From: Anaerosporobacter mobilis DSM 15930
Lineage (GTDB): Bacteria; Bacillota; Clostridia; Lachnospirales; Lachnospiraceae
NCBI RefSeq assembly: GCF_900142955.1
Contig: NZ_FRCP01000011.1
Span: forward strand, 124,001-188,000
Direction of reading: 5' to 3'
Length of the DNA: 64,000 nt
Notes under the pieces: model-generated
What the model saw: the letters and a program-made list of their open reading frames with translations, nothing else
What the model was told of the DNA's origin: nothing
Databases searched by the model: none
Made by a program: the position numbers and the translations under genes
In this document: positions 28,201-34,087 of the stretch, piece after piece
How the letters are laid out: each line of letters starts with the position of its first letter
How positions within the stretch are numbered: position 1 is the stretch's first letter

Positions 28201-28668
28201 TTACAACCAAGTGTATCTTCCAAATTAACGTTATATACAAAGCGTCAGAACAGTATAGCTGTGAACAATGTAATTAAAGAGGCACAAATCACATATAAGA
28301 GTAGCAACAGTAAAATTGCTTCTGTTAATAAAGATGGTAAAGTGACAGGAAAGAAGGCAGGTAGTGCAACGATTACTGTAACAATCAAACAAGGTGGTAA
28401 AAAATATGTTTGTAAGTCTAAAATTACAGTAAAAACAAGTGTCTTTAAATTTAACAAAAAGACGAGTCAGCTAAAAGTCGGTAAGAGCTTTACATTTACA
28501 CTAACCAATAATGGCTACCCTAAGGATGTAGTTTGGTCAACGACGGATCCTTTAATTGCAACTATAACTAAAAGTGGAAAGCTGACTGCGGTGAAGACTG
28601 GTACGGTTACAGTGTGTGCAACGGTAGAAGGAAATACCATAGTATGGAAGGTCAAAATTATAAAGTAA
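22234..28668 (+). CDS. Secreted multimodular GH16 beta-glucanase (laminarinase-like)
   Basis: About 2,144 residues from a TTG placed after AAAGGAGGAGATAT; an in-frame ATG at 22201 has no ribosome site. A signal peptide (KKR, SGALVLAMLLSTVV) is followed by three CBM4/9-like modules starting near residues 42, 199 and 360 (pattern L-x-NGxF...GW). The GH16 catalytic domain spans ~606-872. Its active site GEIDIMEA has nucleophile E742, D744 and acid/base E747. Neighbouring motifs (WPAFWMLP, EWEPGELRWYVDG) fit beta-1,3-glucanases. Four more CBM4/9-like modules start near 903, 1079, 1229 and 1460. A fibronectin-like region, a Gly/Ser-rich linker (~1784-1810), a helical stretch and two Big2-type Ig domains (~1995-2144) end the protein. 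It would bind and cut beta-1,3- or mixed-linkage glucans outside the cell. No dockerin or LPXTG is present. Confidence 0.9.
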   Translation: MKVKKRIVSGALVLAMLLSTVVNDTAFKRVKAQEVAVPDNMLVNGDLATDLTGWSNFSENATLTHEPYKAIFDIRENMADWQISLYQVVNAIETGSTYCISFDVLTSVDRTVIFGFDGSRDYTSKTIPAGVKTTVSCEVTASTQKFMIYLGTNVGAHRVEISNISLFPKPVDLPNDENDQTPDPITSLDGLKLTQGTVLKNGSFALGTNGMEGWSTYAVDWMNTYNVVRYSKVANGVKVWITNVGDGAGNVPQDAKFYQNVKLAASKVYTISFDVHSEKARSIQISLDARNNILSKTIAIQKGETRHVSFNIPAQSSDTTAVFSVLMGSVGSREVRENNLTFSNMKLEINGFTRLVQLIDDGDFSNGIGTFTSQGNVIVDADREKSAKLTIGADGMLEDVSFNRGGLQIAANQSYDISFVAGARHNRDIRVVLEDALGEVIGQLDYTLTTDPVRYTMQVNTTKEIVGGTLRFMIGGVADTVYIDTIRMDATGYAQVQGVDLEAHDITELIKQKPPIISEDTDAVVGDNVTLTFPDDGTYQVGIDSITVNGEEVQGTNLCSVQAGKIVLDQSLFTIEAGKDRSIYEIVIQAPWYSETVIKQVIYPNRIWNLTWSDEFDGTGNNLDSNNLDLSKWSYQEGNGAEYNVAGWGNSELEYYTRDNIKVEDGTLKIEAKKEEKGGQPYTSGRIWTMADDKVTALFSQKYGKFEAKIKMPGKEGSQGLWPAFWMLPADTEYGSWPLSGEIDIMEARGREPDRVDGTIHFGQPYPNNQAIGDSYVWEEGKGSINDYHVYSLEWEPGELRWYVDGELYYTENNWYSLSDENPVDFAYPAPFDQEFYIILNLAVGGTYDGNLIPDDSVIPAEMLVDYVRAYEYTGEYEVPVKPTLPKEEIPAGAKVPNAQGDYIVDPQFNNVKIIKDYATTQDPKGWNFATLPDFGGTASFKKVEESGITLGEIDITNSGNAAYSIQLIQNIPLVKGRYYKISFDGKAEKNRELSIKFGDVGDDKWGVYGSYSPTLTKELEHYEYIFQMGSETDVTSRIEFNLGLNATSVWIGNVSFTEVDGIVIDDDCIKKPLKNGNHIYNGTFDLGNSRLVYWNLNQVDGKVNNNEVVLNTSANNMESLSQQGIELLQKDTYKLVFDGSSNVERDIKVRFSSADDSVIYDEQTVSLSTTMEKHAITFSMPAGITDKNGKVAFLVGGTSSVINIDNTILTRETNRNVDFSDINCYPLQNGDFEEGTTGWSTYGTNVSVVKEGENKVGKAVGAAGGQTYESMLMYSDLEVVSGFTYNFSFRAKANKAADISVAMEDEYYNRLFPGTTLHLTTEWQTFSYETKFNVDAVVTLKYLLAGTGSQLDFYIDDVVFEIKGAPKKSGTLTSKSDLNYVDSDLVFNSSGDKEWIQSAEFYVDGEQVEGLKISVEDSTVTLDKTLFKEARVYEILVKAEEYSNYHTTIKVYGHDKNLLLNGNFDYGLNSFETYAHQGCADFTVENGYLNIHSKYQALENNQPITWSVQLGQSKIPVVPGDEYILTFVGYSTVDRKVILEGINNKVVTITKTPQVYQIPFTPNTFDLSLKFLMGTVEQTGDKEHNIYLANFGLYAKADYHATEITKPGEQLDAPLQVFAENASNGIALHILPALSTPSGVLYQIYINDKLVEQTESTTYLYETKLTGMCKIQVKVVKDGYKDSKVKEITIQLRDVFAPDIPNDFTVKSVAKGEVNISITPPYDNVGVAGYLIYLDGVEYANSSTAETKLKGITQGEHLISIRAYDIAGNKSGMTVGKLIYVAGETTGEGSQGGGSTGGNTNGGDSGQSGLNAIWSQVLETLKQINGNAKPTDIVALNDAIIPKEILVAMKDKPVRLLIDMNTYSWSINGESIKDVQMEKMYNLAVTELEEEQLTKLQQVINKAKKENKVDVLTVLKEFKINHNGALPFEGELNLPLDLKYANTYVYIYYWNEKLDKLELKDIVKVNKAGEVVIPFNHASSYIITEQALLQPSVSSKLTLYTKRQNSIAVNNVIKEAQITYKSSNSKIASVNKDGKVTGKKAGSATITVTIKQGGKKYVCKSKITVKTSVFKFNKKTSQLKVGKSFTFTLTNNGYPKDVVWSTTDPLIATITKSGKLTAVKTGTVTVCATVEGNTIVWKVKIIK

Positions 28669-28740
28669 AGGGAAGAATGGAATAAATATAGTTATAATAA
28701 TAAATTAAGATATAAATCTATAAAAAATATAATTTACTGC

Positions 28741-28769
28741 TTGACTTTCTAGTCGAAAACCAATATAAT
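28741..28769 (+). promoter_or_regulatory. Sigma-A promoter of the tRNA-Val/tRNA-Met unit
   Basis: TTGACT (28741-28746), 17-bp spacer, TATAAT (28764-28769): a near-consensus strong promoter 45 bp before the first tRNA. Confidence 0.85.
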
Positions 28770-28772
28770 ATC

Positions 28773-28809
28773 AAAGTACTTACGACACAGTGCTGTTGTT
28801 AAGTACTTT
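28773..28809 (+). other. Leader hairpin at the tRNA transcript start
   Basis: AAAGTACTTA (28773-28782) is inverted exactly as TAAGTACTTT (28800-28809); CGACA/TGTTG pairs inside. Transcription from the promoter above would start within the left arm, so the 5' end of the precursor would be folded just before the tRNA-Val. Confidence 0.6.
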
Positions 28810-28813
28810 GTAT

Positions 28814-28886
28814 GGGATCATAGCTCAGCTGGGAGAGCATCTGCCTTACAAGCAGAGGGTCATAGGTTCGAGCCCTATTGGTCCCA
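28814..28886 (+). tRNA. tRNA-Val (anticodon TAC)
   Basis: 73-nt cloverleaf: acceptor GGGATCA/TGGTCCC, D arm AGCTCAGCTGGGAGAGC, anticodon loop CTTACAA giving TAC, T arm GGTTCGAGCCC. Discriminator A; CCA is not encoded. Confidence 0.96.
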
Positions 28887-28933
28887 TTACCTAACAAAAT
28901 ATAGTTAGGGACAAGCTAATGACAAACAAATAT

Positions 28934-29007
28934 GGCGGAGTAGCTCAGTTGGCTAGAGCATGCGGTTCATACCCGCAGTGTCGGCGGTTCAAATCCGTTC
29001 TCCGCTA
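28934..29007 (+). tRNA. tRNA-Met (anticodon CAT, elongator type)
   Basis: 74-nt cloverleaf: acceptor GGCGGAG/CTCCGCT, anticodon loop TTCATAC giving CAT, T arm GGTTCAAATCC. The paired first position (G1) argues for elongator rather than initiator Met. Co-transcribed with tRNA-Val, 47 nt downstream. Confidence 0.94.
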
Positions 29008-29024
29008 TTATAAGTTGTAATAAG

Positions 29025-29065
29025 ACGTCAAGTAATAGGAATACTATTACTTGACGTTTTTGTTT
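29025..29065 (+). terminator. Strong intrinsic terminator of the tRNA unit
   Basis: ACGTCAAGTAATAG (29025-29038) and CTATTACTTGACGT (29044-29057) are exact inverted copies, 14 bp with a 5-nt loop, followed by TTTTGTTTT. Confidence 0.95.
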
Positions 29066-29206
29066 TATGATTATATTATGAATGTAGAAGATGCAAATGT
29101 ATCTTTGGAAAACAAGATGATATTAACTACTTAGTATGTAGTTGTGAATAACATATATTTATTAGAGGTCGACGTTGCCGTCGATCTATGAGAAGGAGGA
29201 TTTGAG

Positions 29207-29773
29207 ATGCGCGTAGGAATGGGATATGATGTCCACAAATTAGTGGAAGATCGAGATTTGATAATAGGTGGAGTGAAGGTTCCATATGAGAAGGGCCTGT
29301 TAGGGCATTCGGATGCAGATGTATTATTACATGCAATTATGGATGCGTTACTTGGTGCAGCGGCACTTGGGGATATAGGAAAACATTTTCCAGATACGGA
29401 TGAACGGTTTAAGGGAGCTTCAAGTCTTACATTATTAGGCGAGGTTAAAAAGTTATTAGATAATGAGCTTTATGTAATAGAGAATATCGATGCTACTATT
29501 ATCGCACAGAAGCCTAAGATGGCCCCACATATTGAACAGATGCGTGAGAATCTAGCGAAGACCTTACAAATCGATGTGAATCAAGTTAATATAAAAGCAA
29601 CAACAGAAGAGGGGCTTGGTTTTACCGGTGAAGGTAAAGGAATCTCTTCACAAGCAATATGTATGCTTACAAGTGTAAGCAATTATGCATATGATCATAT
29701 AATGGAGACCTTCCAACCATCTGGAGGATGCAGTGGATGCAGTGGTTGTAGTGGTTGCAGCAAGAAATCGTAA
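29207..29773 (+). CDS. ispF: 2-C-methyl-D-erythritol 2,4-cyclodiphosphate synthase with Cys-repeat tail
   Basis: 188 residues; the usual length is about 155-160. IspF closes CDP-ME 2-phosphate to MEcPP in the non-mevalonate isoprenoid pathway. Metal ligands D8, H10 (GMGYDVHKL) and H42 (GHSDADVLLHA) are present, with GDIGKHFPD and the C-terminal TTEEGLGFTGEGKGI block. After the normal end (~residue 160) comes an extension ETFQPSGG, then four copies of Cys-Ser-Gly (C175, C178, C181, C184) and SKKS. The tail is encoded by four 9-bp tandem repeats at 29726-29761. AGAAGGAGG precedes the ATG. It is a single gene between the tRNA terminator and the T-box promoter. Confidence 0.95.
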   Translation: MRVGMGYDVHKLVEDRDLIIGGVKVPYEKGLLGHSDADVLLHAIMDALLGAAALGDIGKHFPDTDERFKGASSLTLLGEVKKLLDNELYVIENIDATIIAQKPKMAPHIEQMRENLAKTLQIDVNQVNIKATTEEGLGFTGEGKGISSQAICMLTSVSNYAYDHIMETFQPSGGCSGCSGCSGCSKKS

Positions 29774-29793
29774 TGGTAAAATTAATTATGTTG

Positions 29794-29822
29794 TTGACAA
29801 ATCTCGAAATAATGAATAGAAT
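29794..29822 (+). promoter_or_regulatory. Promoter of the cysteine T-box operon
   Basis: TTGACA (29794-29799), 17-bp spacer, TAGAAT (29817-29822): near-consensus, about 85 bp before the recognisable T-box Stem I. Confidence 0.85.
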
Positions 29823-29907
29823 ATAGCAAGGCTATTATTATTGGTCTATAGTTATATATATGGACATATATTAAAATAATAGACACTTAAATTCAATTAT
29901 ATATAGA

Positions 29908-30220
29908 AAAAGTGAAGAACAGAAAAGTAGCAGATACAAAGATATCAGAGATGGAATGTCACCGGCTGTAAGCATTCCTTATTGGAGTATAGGAGATTCT
30001 ACTTAATTATTATGATTAAGTCTGTGAAGTGCATCTGGGAGCTGATTTGGTGAGGAGTGATCTTAGCTAAGTCCGGTAGCAGCCGTTATATGACAATAAG
30101 ATGTTAATTTAGAACTGTTTACACCTTTTACGAAGGGAGCCAGTTCATTAATAAATATAGAGTGGAACCGCGAATGAATCGCCTCTGATATGTGAATGCA
30201 TGTTAGAGGCGATTTTTTTG
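29908..30220 (+). promoter_or_regulatory. T-box riboswitch, cysteine-specific, controlling cysE-cysS
   Basis: Stem I carries the distal hairpin GGAATG...CATTCC (29954-29980) with an internal CACCGGCTG. The specifier TGC (30030-30032) sits in the usual context before CTGGGAGC. The T-box sequence AGAGTGGAACCGCG lies at 30159-30172. Its TGGA complements a tRNA 3' end UCCA, i.e. discriminator U73, as in tRNA-Cys, agreeing with the TGC specifier. The terminator is AATCGCCTCT/AGAGGCGATT (30177-30186/30205-30214) plus a T run. Uncharged tRNA-Cys should stabilise the antiterminator and switch on the downstream genes. The 5' boundary is approximate. Confidence 0.93.
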
Positions 30221-30264
30221 CTCTATTAATCCCACAATATTTAAGGGAAGGAAAGTGGTTTTGA

Positions 30265-30936
30265 ATGGGATTTGTTAAGTTTGTGAAGGAAGAAATACAG
30301 TTAATTAAAGAACGTGACCCAGCGATTAAGACTCCAATGGAAGTTTTCTTGTACCCAAGTTTTAAGGCAGTAATGAGATACCGCGTCGCTCATAAGTTAT
30401 ATTTAAAAAAACATTATTTCTTAGCAAGATGGTATTCTCAAAGAACAGTTCGTAAAACAGGTATTGAAATCCATCCGGGGGCAACAATAGGAAAAGGGTT
30501 ATTTATTGATCACGGTAATGGTGTTATAATAGGTGAAACAGCCATTGTTGGTGACAATGTAACTTTGTATCAAGGTGTTACGCTTGGTGGTACAGGTAAA
30601 GAAACAGGTAAGAGACATCCTACCATCGGTGATAATTGCATGATTAGTGCTGGTGCTAAAGTTTTAGGATCTTTTACAGTTGGTGCGAACTCGAAGATCG
30701 GTGCAGGTAGTGTTGTATTATCAGAAGTACCACCGAACTCAACTGTAGTTGGTGTTCCAGGAAGAGTAGTAAAACGTGATAATATGAAGATACCTTGTGA
30801 AGATCTTGATCAGGTACATTTACCAGACCCTGTACTCAATGATATATCAAAACTAGAAGCAGAAAACAAATCATTACGTGAAGAATTGAATACCCTTAAG
30901 AAACAAGTTGCTGAGCTAGTTAACAAAGCGAAATAA
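30265..30936 (+). CDS. cysE: Serine O-acetyltransferase
   Basis: 223 residues. It makes O-acetylserine from serine and acetyl-CoA, the first step of cysteine synthesis. The left-handed beta-helix repeats are clear: GIEIHPGATIGKGLFIDHGNG, then VIIGETAIVGDNVTLYQGVT with the catalytic His region, then GKRHPTIGDN and GSFTVGANSKIGAGSVVL. The C-terminal ~35 residues form a short charged coiled coil (ISKLEAENKSLREELNTLKK), an addition to the basic fold. It is the first gene after the cysteine T-box and lies 90 bp before cysS. Confidence 0.95.
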   Translation: MGFVKFVKEEIQLIKERDPAIKTPMEVFLYPSFKAVMRYRVAHKLYLKKHYFLARWYSQRTVRKTGIEIHPGATIGKGLFIDHGNGVIIGETAIVGDNVTLYQGVTLGGTGKETGKRHPTIGDNCMISAGAKVLGSFTVGANSKIGAGSVVLSEVPPNSTVVGVPGRVVKRDNMKIPCEDLDQVHLPDPVLNDISKLEAENKSLREELNTLKKQVAELVNKAK

Positions 30937-31026
30937 GTGCGCTACAAAAGATTCACGTATGTCTTTAGGTATACAAAGATTAGCTAGTGTCTAAAGTTAT
31001 TATAGTATGAAAGGAATGGTGAAGAG

Positions 31027-32424
31027 ATGAAGTTATATAATACATTAACGAAGAAAAAAGAAGAGTTCAAACCGATAGAAGAAGGAAAGGTACGTATGTA
31101 TGTCTGCGGTCCAACTGTTTATAACTATATTCATATTGGGAATGCAAGACCTATGATTATGTTTGATACTGTAAGACGTTACTTTGAATATAAAGGCTAC
31201 GACGTAAATTATGTATCTAACTTCACAGATGTAGACGATAAGATTATCAAGAAAGCAGTTGAGGAAGGTGTTTCCACAACGGAGATTACTAAGAGATATA
31301 TCGATGCTGTTAAGGAGGATATGATAAACCTTAATGTTATGCCAGCTACAACGCATCCATTAGCAACCCAGGAAATCCCAGGAATGATTGAGATGATCCA
31401 AACATTAATCGAGAAGGGGTATGCTTACGAGAAGAATGGAACTGTGTATTTTAGAACAAGAAGCTTCGAAGGCTATGGTAGATTGTCAAAGAAGAACATT
31501 GATGATTTGGAAGCGGGTGCAAGAATCGCAGTTAGTGATGAAAAAGAAGATCCTATGGATTTCGTATTATGGAAACCTAAGAAAGAGGGGGAACCATATT
31601 GGGAATCACCATGGAGCCAAGGTAGACCAGGTTGGCATATTGAATGTTCTGTTATGAGTAAGAAATATCTCGGAGAACAAATTGATATACATGCAGGTGG
31701 AGAAGACTTAATCTTCCCTCACCATGAGAATGAAATTGCACAAAGTGAAGCTGCGAATGGTAAGAATTTCACAAAATATTGGTTACACAATGGTTTCTTA
31801 AATATTGATAACAAGAAGATGTCTAAGTCAGAAGGTAACTTCTTTACAGTAAGAGAAGTTGGTGCAGAATATCCTTATGAAGTACTTCGTTTCTTCATGC
31901 TAAATGTTCATTATAGAAGCCCAATTAACTTTAGTAGAGAATTAATGGAATCAGCAAAGAATGCATTAGAGAGAATTAAGAATGCAGTAAGTAACTTAAC
32001 ACATTTATCTGAAAAGGCAGAGACTAGAGAATTAACAGAGGATGAAAAAACATTCTTAGATTCTATTGTTACCTTAAAAGGCAAGTTCGAAGCAGCTATG
32101 GATGATGATTTCAATACAGCGGATGCAATTGCAGCAATTTTTGAGATGGTAAAAGCTGCGAATACGAATTTATCAGCAGATTCTGCAAAACAACTACTTG
32201 ATGATACAAAAAAATATATTGTTGAACTAACGGCTGTATTAGGTGTTGATGTTGATGTGAAGGAAGAATTATTAGATGCAGAGATTGAAAGCTTAATTCA
32301 GGATAGACAAGATGCAAGAAAGAATCGTGATTTTGCGAAAGCAGATGAGATTCGTGATTTACTATTAGAAAAAGGTATTATACTGGAAGATACGAGAGAA
32401 GGGGTAAGATGGAAGAGAGCGTAA
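31027..32424 (+). CDS. cysS: Cysteinyl-tRNA synthetase
   Basis: 465 residues, standard class Ia size. It charges tRNA-Cys with cysteine. Visible are the zinc-binding start MYVCGPTVYNYIHIGNARP (the HIGH-type motif appears as HIGN), SVMSKKYLGEQIDIHAGGEDL with FPHHENE, the KMSKS loop (DNKKMSKSEGNF) and the C-terminal DALR-like helices. ATG follows AAAGGAATGGTGAAGAG. Placing it behind a cysteine T-box is standard. The 3' end overlaps mrnC by 16 bp. Confidence 0.97.
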   Translation: MKLYNTLTKKKEEFKPIEEGKVRMYVCGPTVYNYIHIGNARPMIMFDTVRRYFEYKGYDVNYVSNFTDVDDKIIKKAVEEGVSTTEITKRYIDAVKEDMINLNVMPATTHPLATQEIPGMIEMIQTLIEKGYAYEKNGTVYFRTRSFEGYGRLSKKNIDDLEAGARIAVSDEKEDPMDFVLWKPKKEGEPYWESPWSQGRPGWHIECSVMSKKYLGEQIDIHAGGEDLIFPHHENEIAQSEAANGKNFTKYWLHNGFLNIDNKKMSKSEGNFFTVREVGAEYPYEVLRFFMLNVHYRSPINFSRELMESAKNALERIKNAVSNLTHLSEKAETRELTEDEKTFLDSIVTLKGKFEAAMDDDFNTADAIAAIFEMVKAANTNLSADSAKQLLDDTKKYIVELTAVLGVDVDVKEELLDAEIESLIQDRQDARKNRDFAKADEIRDLLLEKGIILEDTREGVRWKRA

Positions 32425-32882
32425 ATTCGATGAATGAATCGGCTATTGCTGAGATATCCTTTGCAACATATCTTAGAAGTGCATTTCAATTAGAAGAGGT
32501 AGATATTAAGACGTATTCACCATTAACACTTGCATATATAGGGGATTCTATATATGATGTTATTATACGTACCTTGTTAGTGGAAAAGGGAAATGCACCC
32601 GTGCAGAAACTTCATAAGAGAGCAAGTTCTCTTGTGAAGGCATCTGCCCAAGTGGCTATGTTCCATGCTATTAAGGACGAGCTTACAGAACAAGAGATGG
32701 GCTATTATAAAAGAGGTCGTAATGCGAAATCTTTCACTTCAGCGAAGAATGCCACAATTACAGATTATCGTACGGCCACTGGTATAGAGGCACTGGTAGG
32801 ATATCTATATCTAACAGATCAGATGCCACGCATTATAGGATTAATGAAATTAGGCCTTTCTTTGATGGAAGAGGTAAAGTAG
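32409..32882 (+). CDS. mrnC: Mini-ribonuclease III
   Basis: 157 residues. RNase III catalytic domain without the dsRNA-binding domain: YSPLTLAYIGDSIYDVIIRTLL holds the RNase III signature acidic residues, and YRTATGIEALVGYLYLT the second acidic motif. Mini-III matures 23S rRNA ends in Bacillus. Its start lies inside the end of cysS after GAAGGGGTAAG. The order cysS-mrnC-rlmB is the common Firmicutes arrangement. The cysteine T-box upstream should therefore also affect this rRNA-processing gene. Confidence 0.94.
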   Translation: MEESVNSMNESAIAEISFATYLRSAFQLEEVDIKTYSPLTLAYIGDSIYDVIIRTLLVEKGNAPVQKLHKRASSLVKASAQVAMFHAIKDELTEQEMGYYKRGRNAKSFTSAKNATITDYRTATGIEALVGYLYLTDQMPRIIGLMKLGLSLMEEVK

Positions 32883-32974
32883 AGAAATTGCAATAATTAT
32901 TGTCAATGAATCCTTGTCTAACTATAGAGTAGATGGGTTCATCGCAAAGGTGCCAATAGGCGGATAGGAGTTTT

Positions 32975-33715
32975 ATGAGATACGAAGAATTAACAATAGA
33001 AGGTAGAAACCCTGTATTAGAAGCATTTAGAGCAGGTAAGACAGTAGATCGTTTATTTATCTTAGACGGTTGCCAAGATGGTCCAGTTAAGTCGATTCTA
33101 AGGGAAGCGAAAAAAGGTGATACAATCATTAATTTCGTTAAGAAAGAACGTTTGGATCAGTTATCTGAAACTGGAAAACACCAAGGGGTTATCGCTTATA
33201 CAGCGGCATATGATTACGCAACAGTAGAAGATATCTTACAAATAGCAAAAGACAAAGATGAACCACCATTCATTATTGTGCTTGATAACATAGAAGATCC
33301 TCATAACCTTGGCGCGATGATTCGTACTGCAAACCAAGCTGGAGCGCATGGGATTATTATTCCTAAGAGAAGAGCAGTTGGACTTACTGCGACTGTAGCA
33401 AAGGTTTCTGCAGGAGCTATCAATTATACACCAGTTGCAAAAGTAACAAACCTTGCGGTAACAATTGAGGAACTTAAAAAAGAAGGTTTATGGTTCGTAT
33501 GTGCAGATATGGACGGCGAAGTTATGTACAAGCTAGATCTGAAAGGACCAATCGGTCTTGTTATAGGTAGCGAAGGAGAAGGCGTTGGTAGATTAGTAAA
33601 AGAAAAATGTGATTTCATAGCTAAGATTCCTATGCTTGGTAACATCGATTCTCTTAACGCATCAGTAGCTATGGGTGTACTATCCTATGAAATTGTAAGA
33701 CAGAGAATGAGTTAA
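32975..33715 (+). CDS. rlmB: 23S rRNA (guanosine-2'-O-)-methyltransferase, TrmH/SpoU family
   Basis: 246 residues. N-terminal substrate-binding domain (IEGRNPVLEAFRAGKTVDRLFI), then the SPOUT knot: motif 1 IVLDNIEDPHNLGAMIRTAN with catalytic Arg, motif 2 IGLVIGSEGEGVGRLV, motif 3 IPMLGNIDSLNASVAMGVL. It methylates the 2'-OH of a guanosine in 23S rRNA using SAM. AGGAG lies upstream of the ATG. It is the last gene of the T-box operon, ending at a long terminator hairpin 65 bp downstream. Confidence 0.93.
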   Translation: MRYEELTIEGRNPVLEAFRAGKTVDRLFILDGCQDGPVKSILREAKKGDTIINFVKKERLDQLSETGKHQGVIAYTAAYDYATVEDILQIAKDKDEPPFIIVLDNIEDPHNLGAMIRTANQAGAHGIIIPKRRAVGLTATVAKVSAGAINYTPVAKVTNLAVTIEELKKEGLWFVCADMDGEVMYKLDLKGPIGLVIGSEGEGVGRLVKEKCDFIAKIPMLGNIDSLNASVAMGVLSYEIVRQRMS

Positions 33716-33779
33716 AAACAGTAGCAAATGTAGATACATTACTTTGCCCAATTTGTTATAAATAGAATAATTATAAGTC

Positions 33780-33846
33780 AAAACTTTGCAGTTCATTTAG
33801 GGCATTTTTTAGAAAAAACCTGAATGAAATGCAAAGTTTTTTTATG
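33780..33846 (+). terminator. Intrinsic terminator of the cysE-cysS-mrnC-rlmB operon
   Basis: AAAACTTTGCA...TTCATTTAGG (33780-33801) pairs with CCTGAATGAA-ATGCAAAGTTTT (33819-33840); T7 follows. The remaining ~240 bp to the next start codon is AT-rich and I see nothing recognisable in it. Confidence 0.9.
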
Positions 33847-34087
33847 TGTAGATTATGAAAAATAGGCTCTCTGAAAAGAGTGTCAATTGATAATTAAATA
33901 TAATATATTCAACGTATTTTCTGATAAAATGTATTAATTATAACCTATAGTTGTGAAAACATCTTAAATGTAAAATAATTAATTGAAATTTATCTAATTT
34001 TCTGTTATATTAAAATGGTTATATTACTAAAAATGACAAAATATGCTACTGTAAGCCTAAGACTTCAAGTAGTCAGGGAGGGAATTT

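Noticed and set aside
29726..29761. Tandem 9-bp repeats as a CRISPR-like or VNTR locus
   Set aside because: The repeats are in frame inside ispF and encode the Cys tail; there are no spacers. Copy-number variation is possible but there is no CRISPR array in the window.
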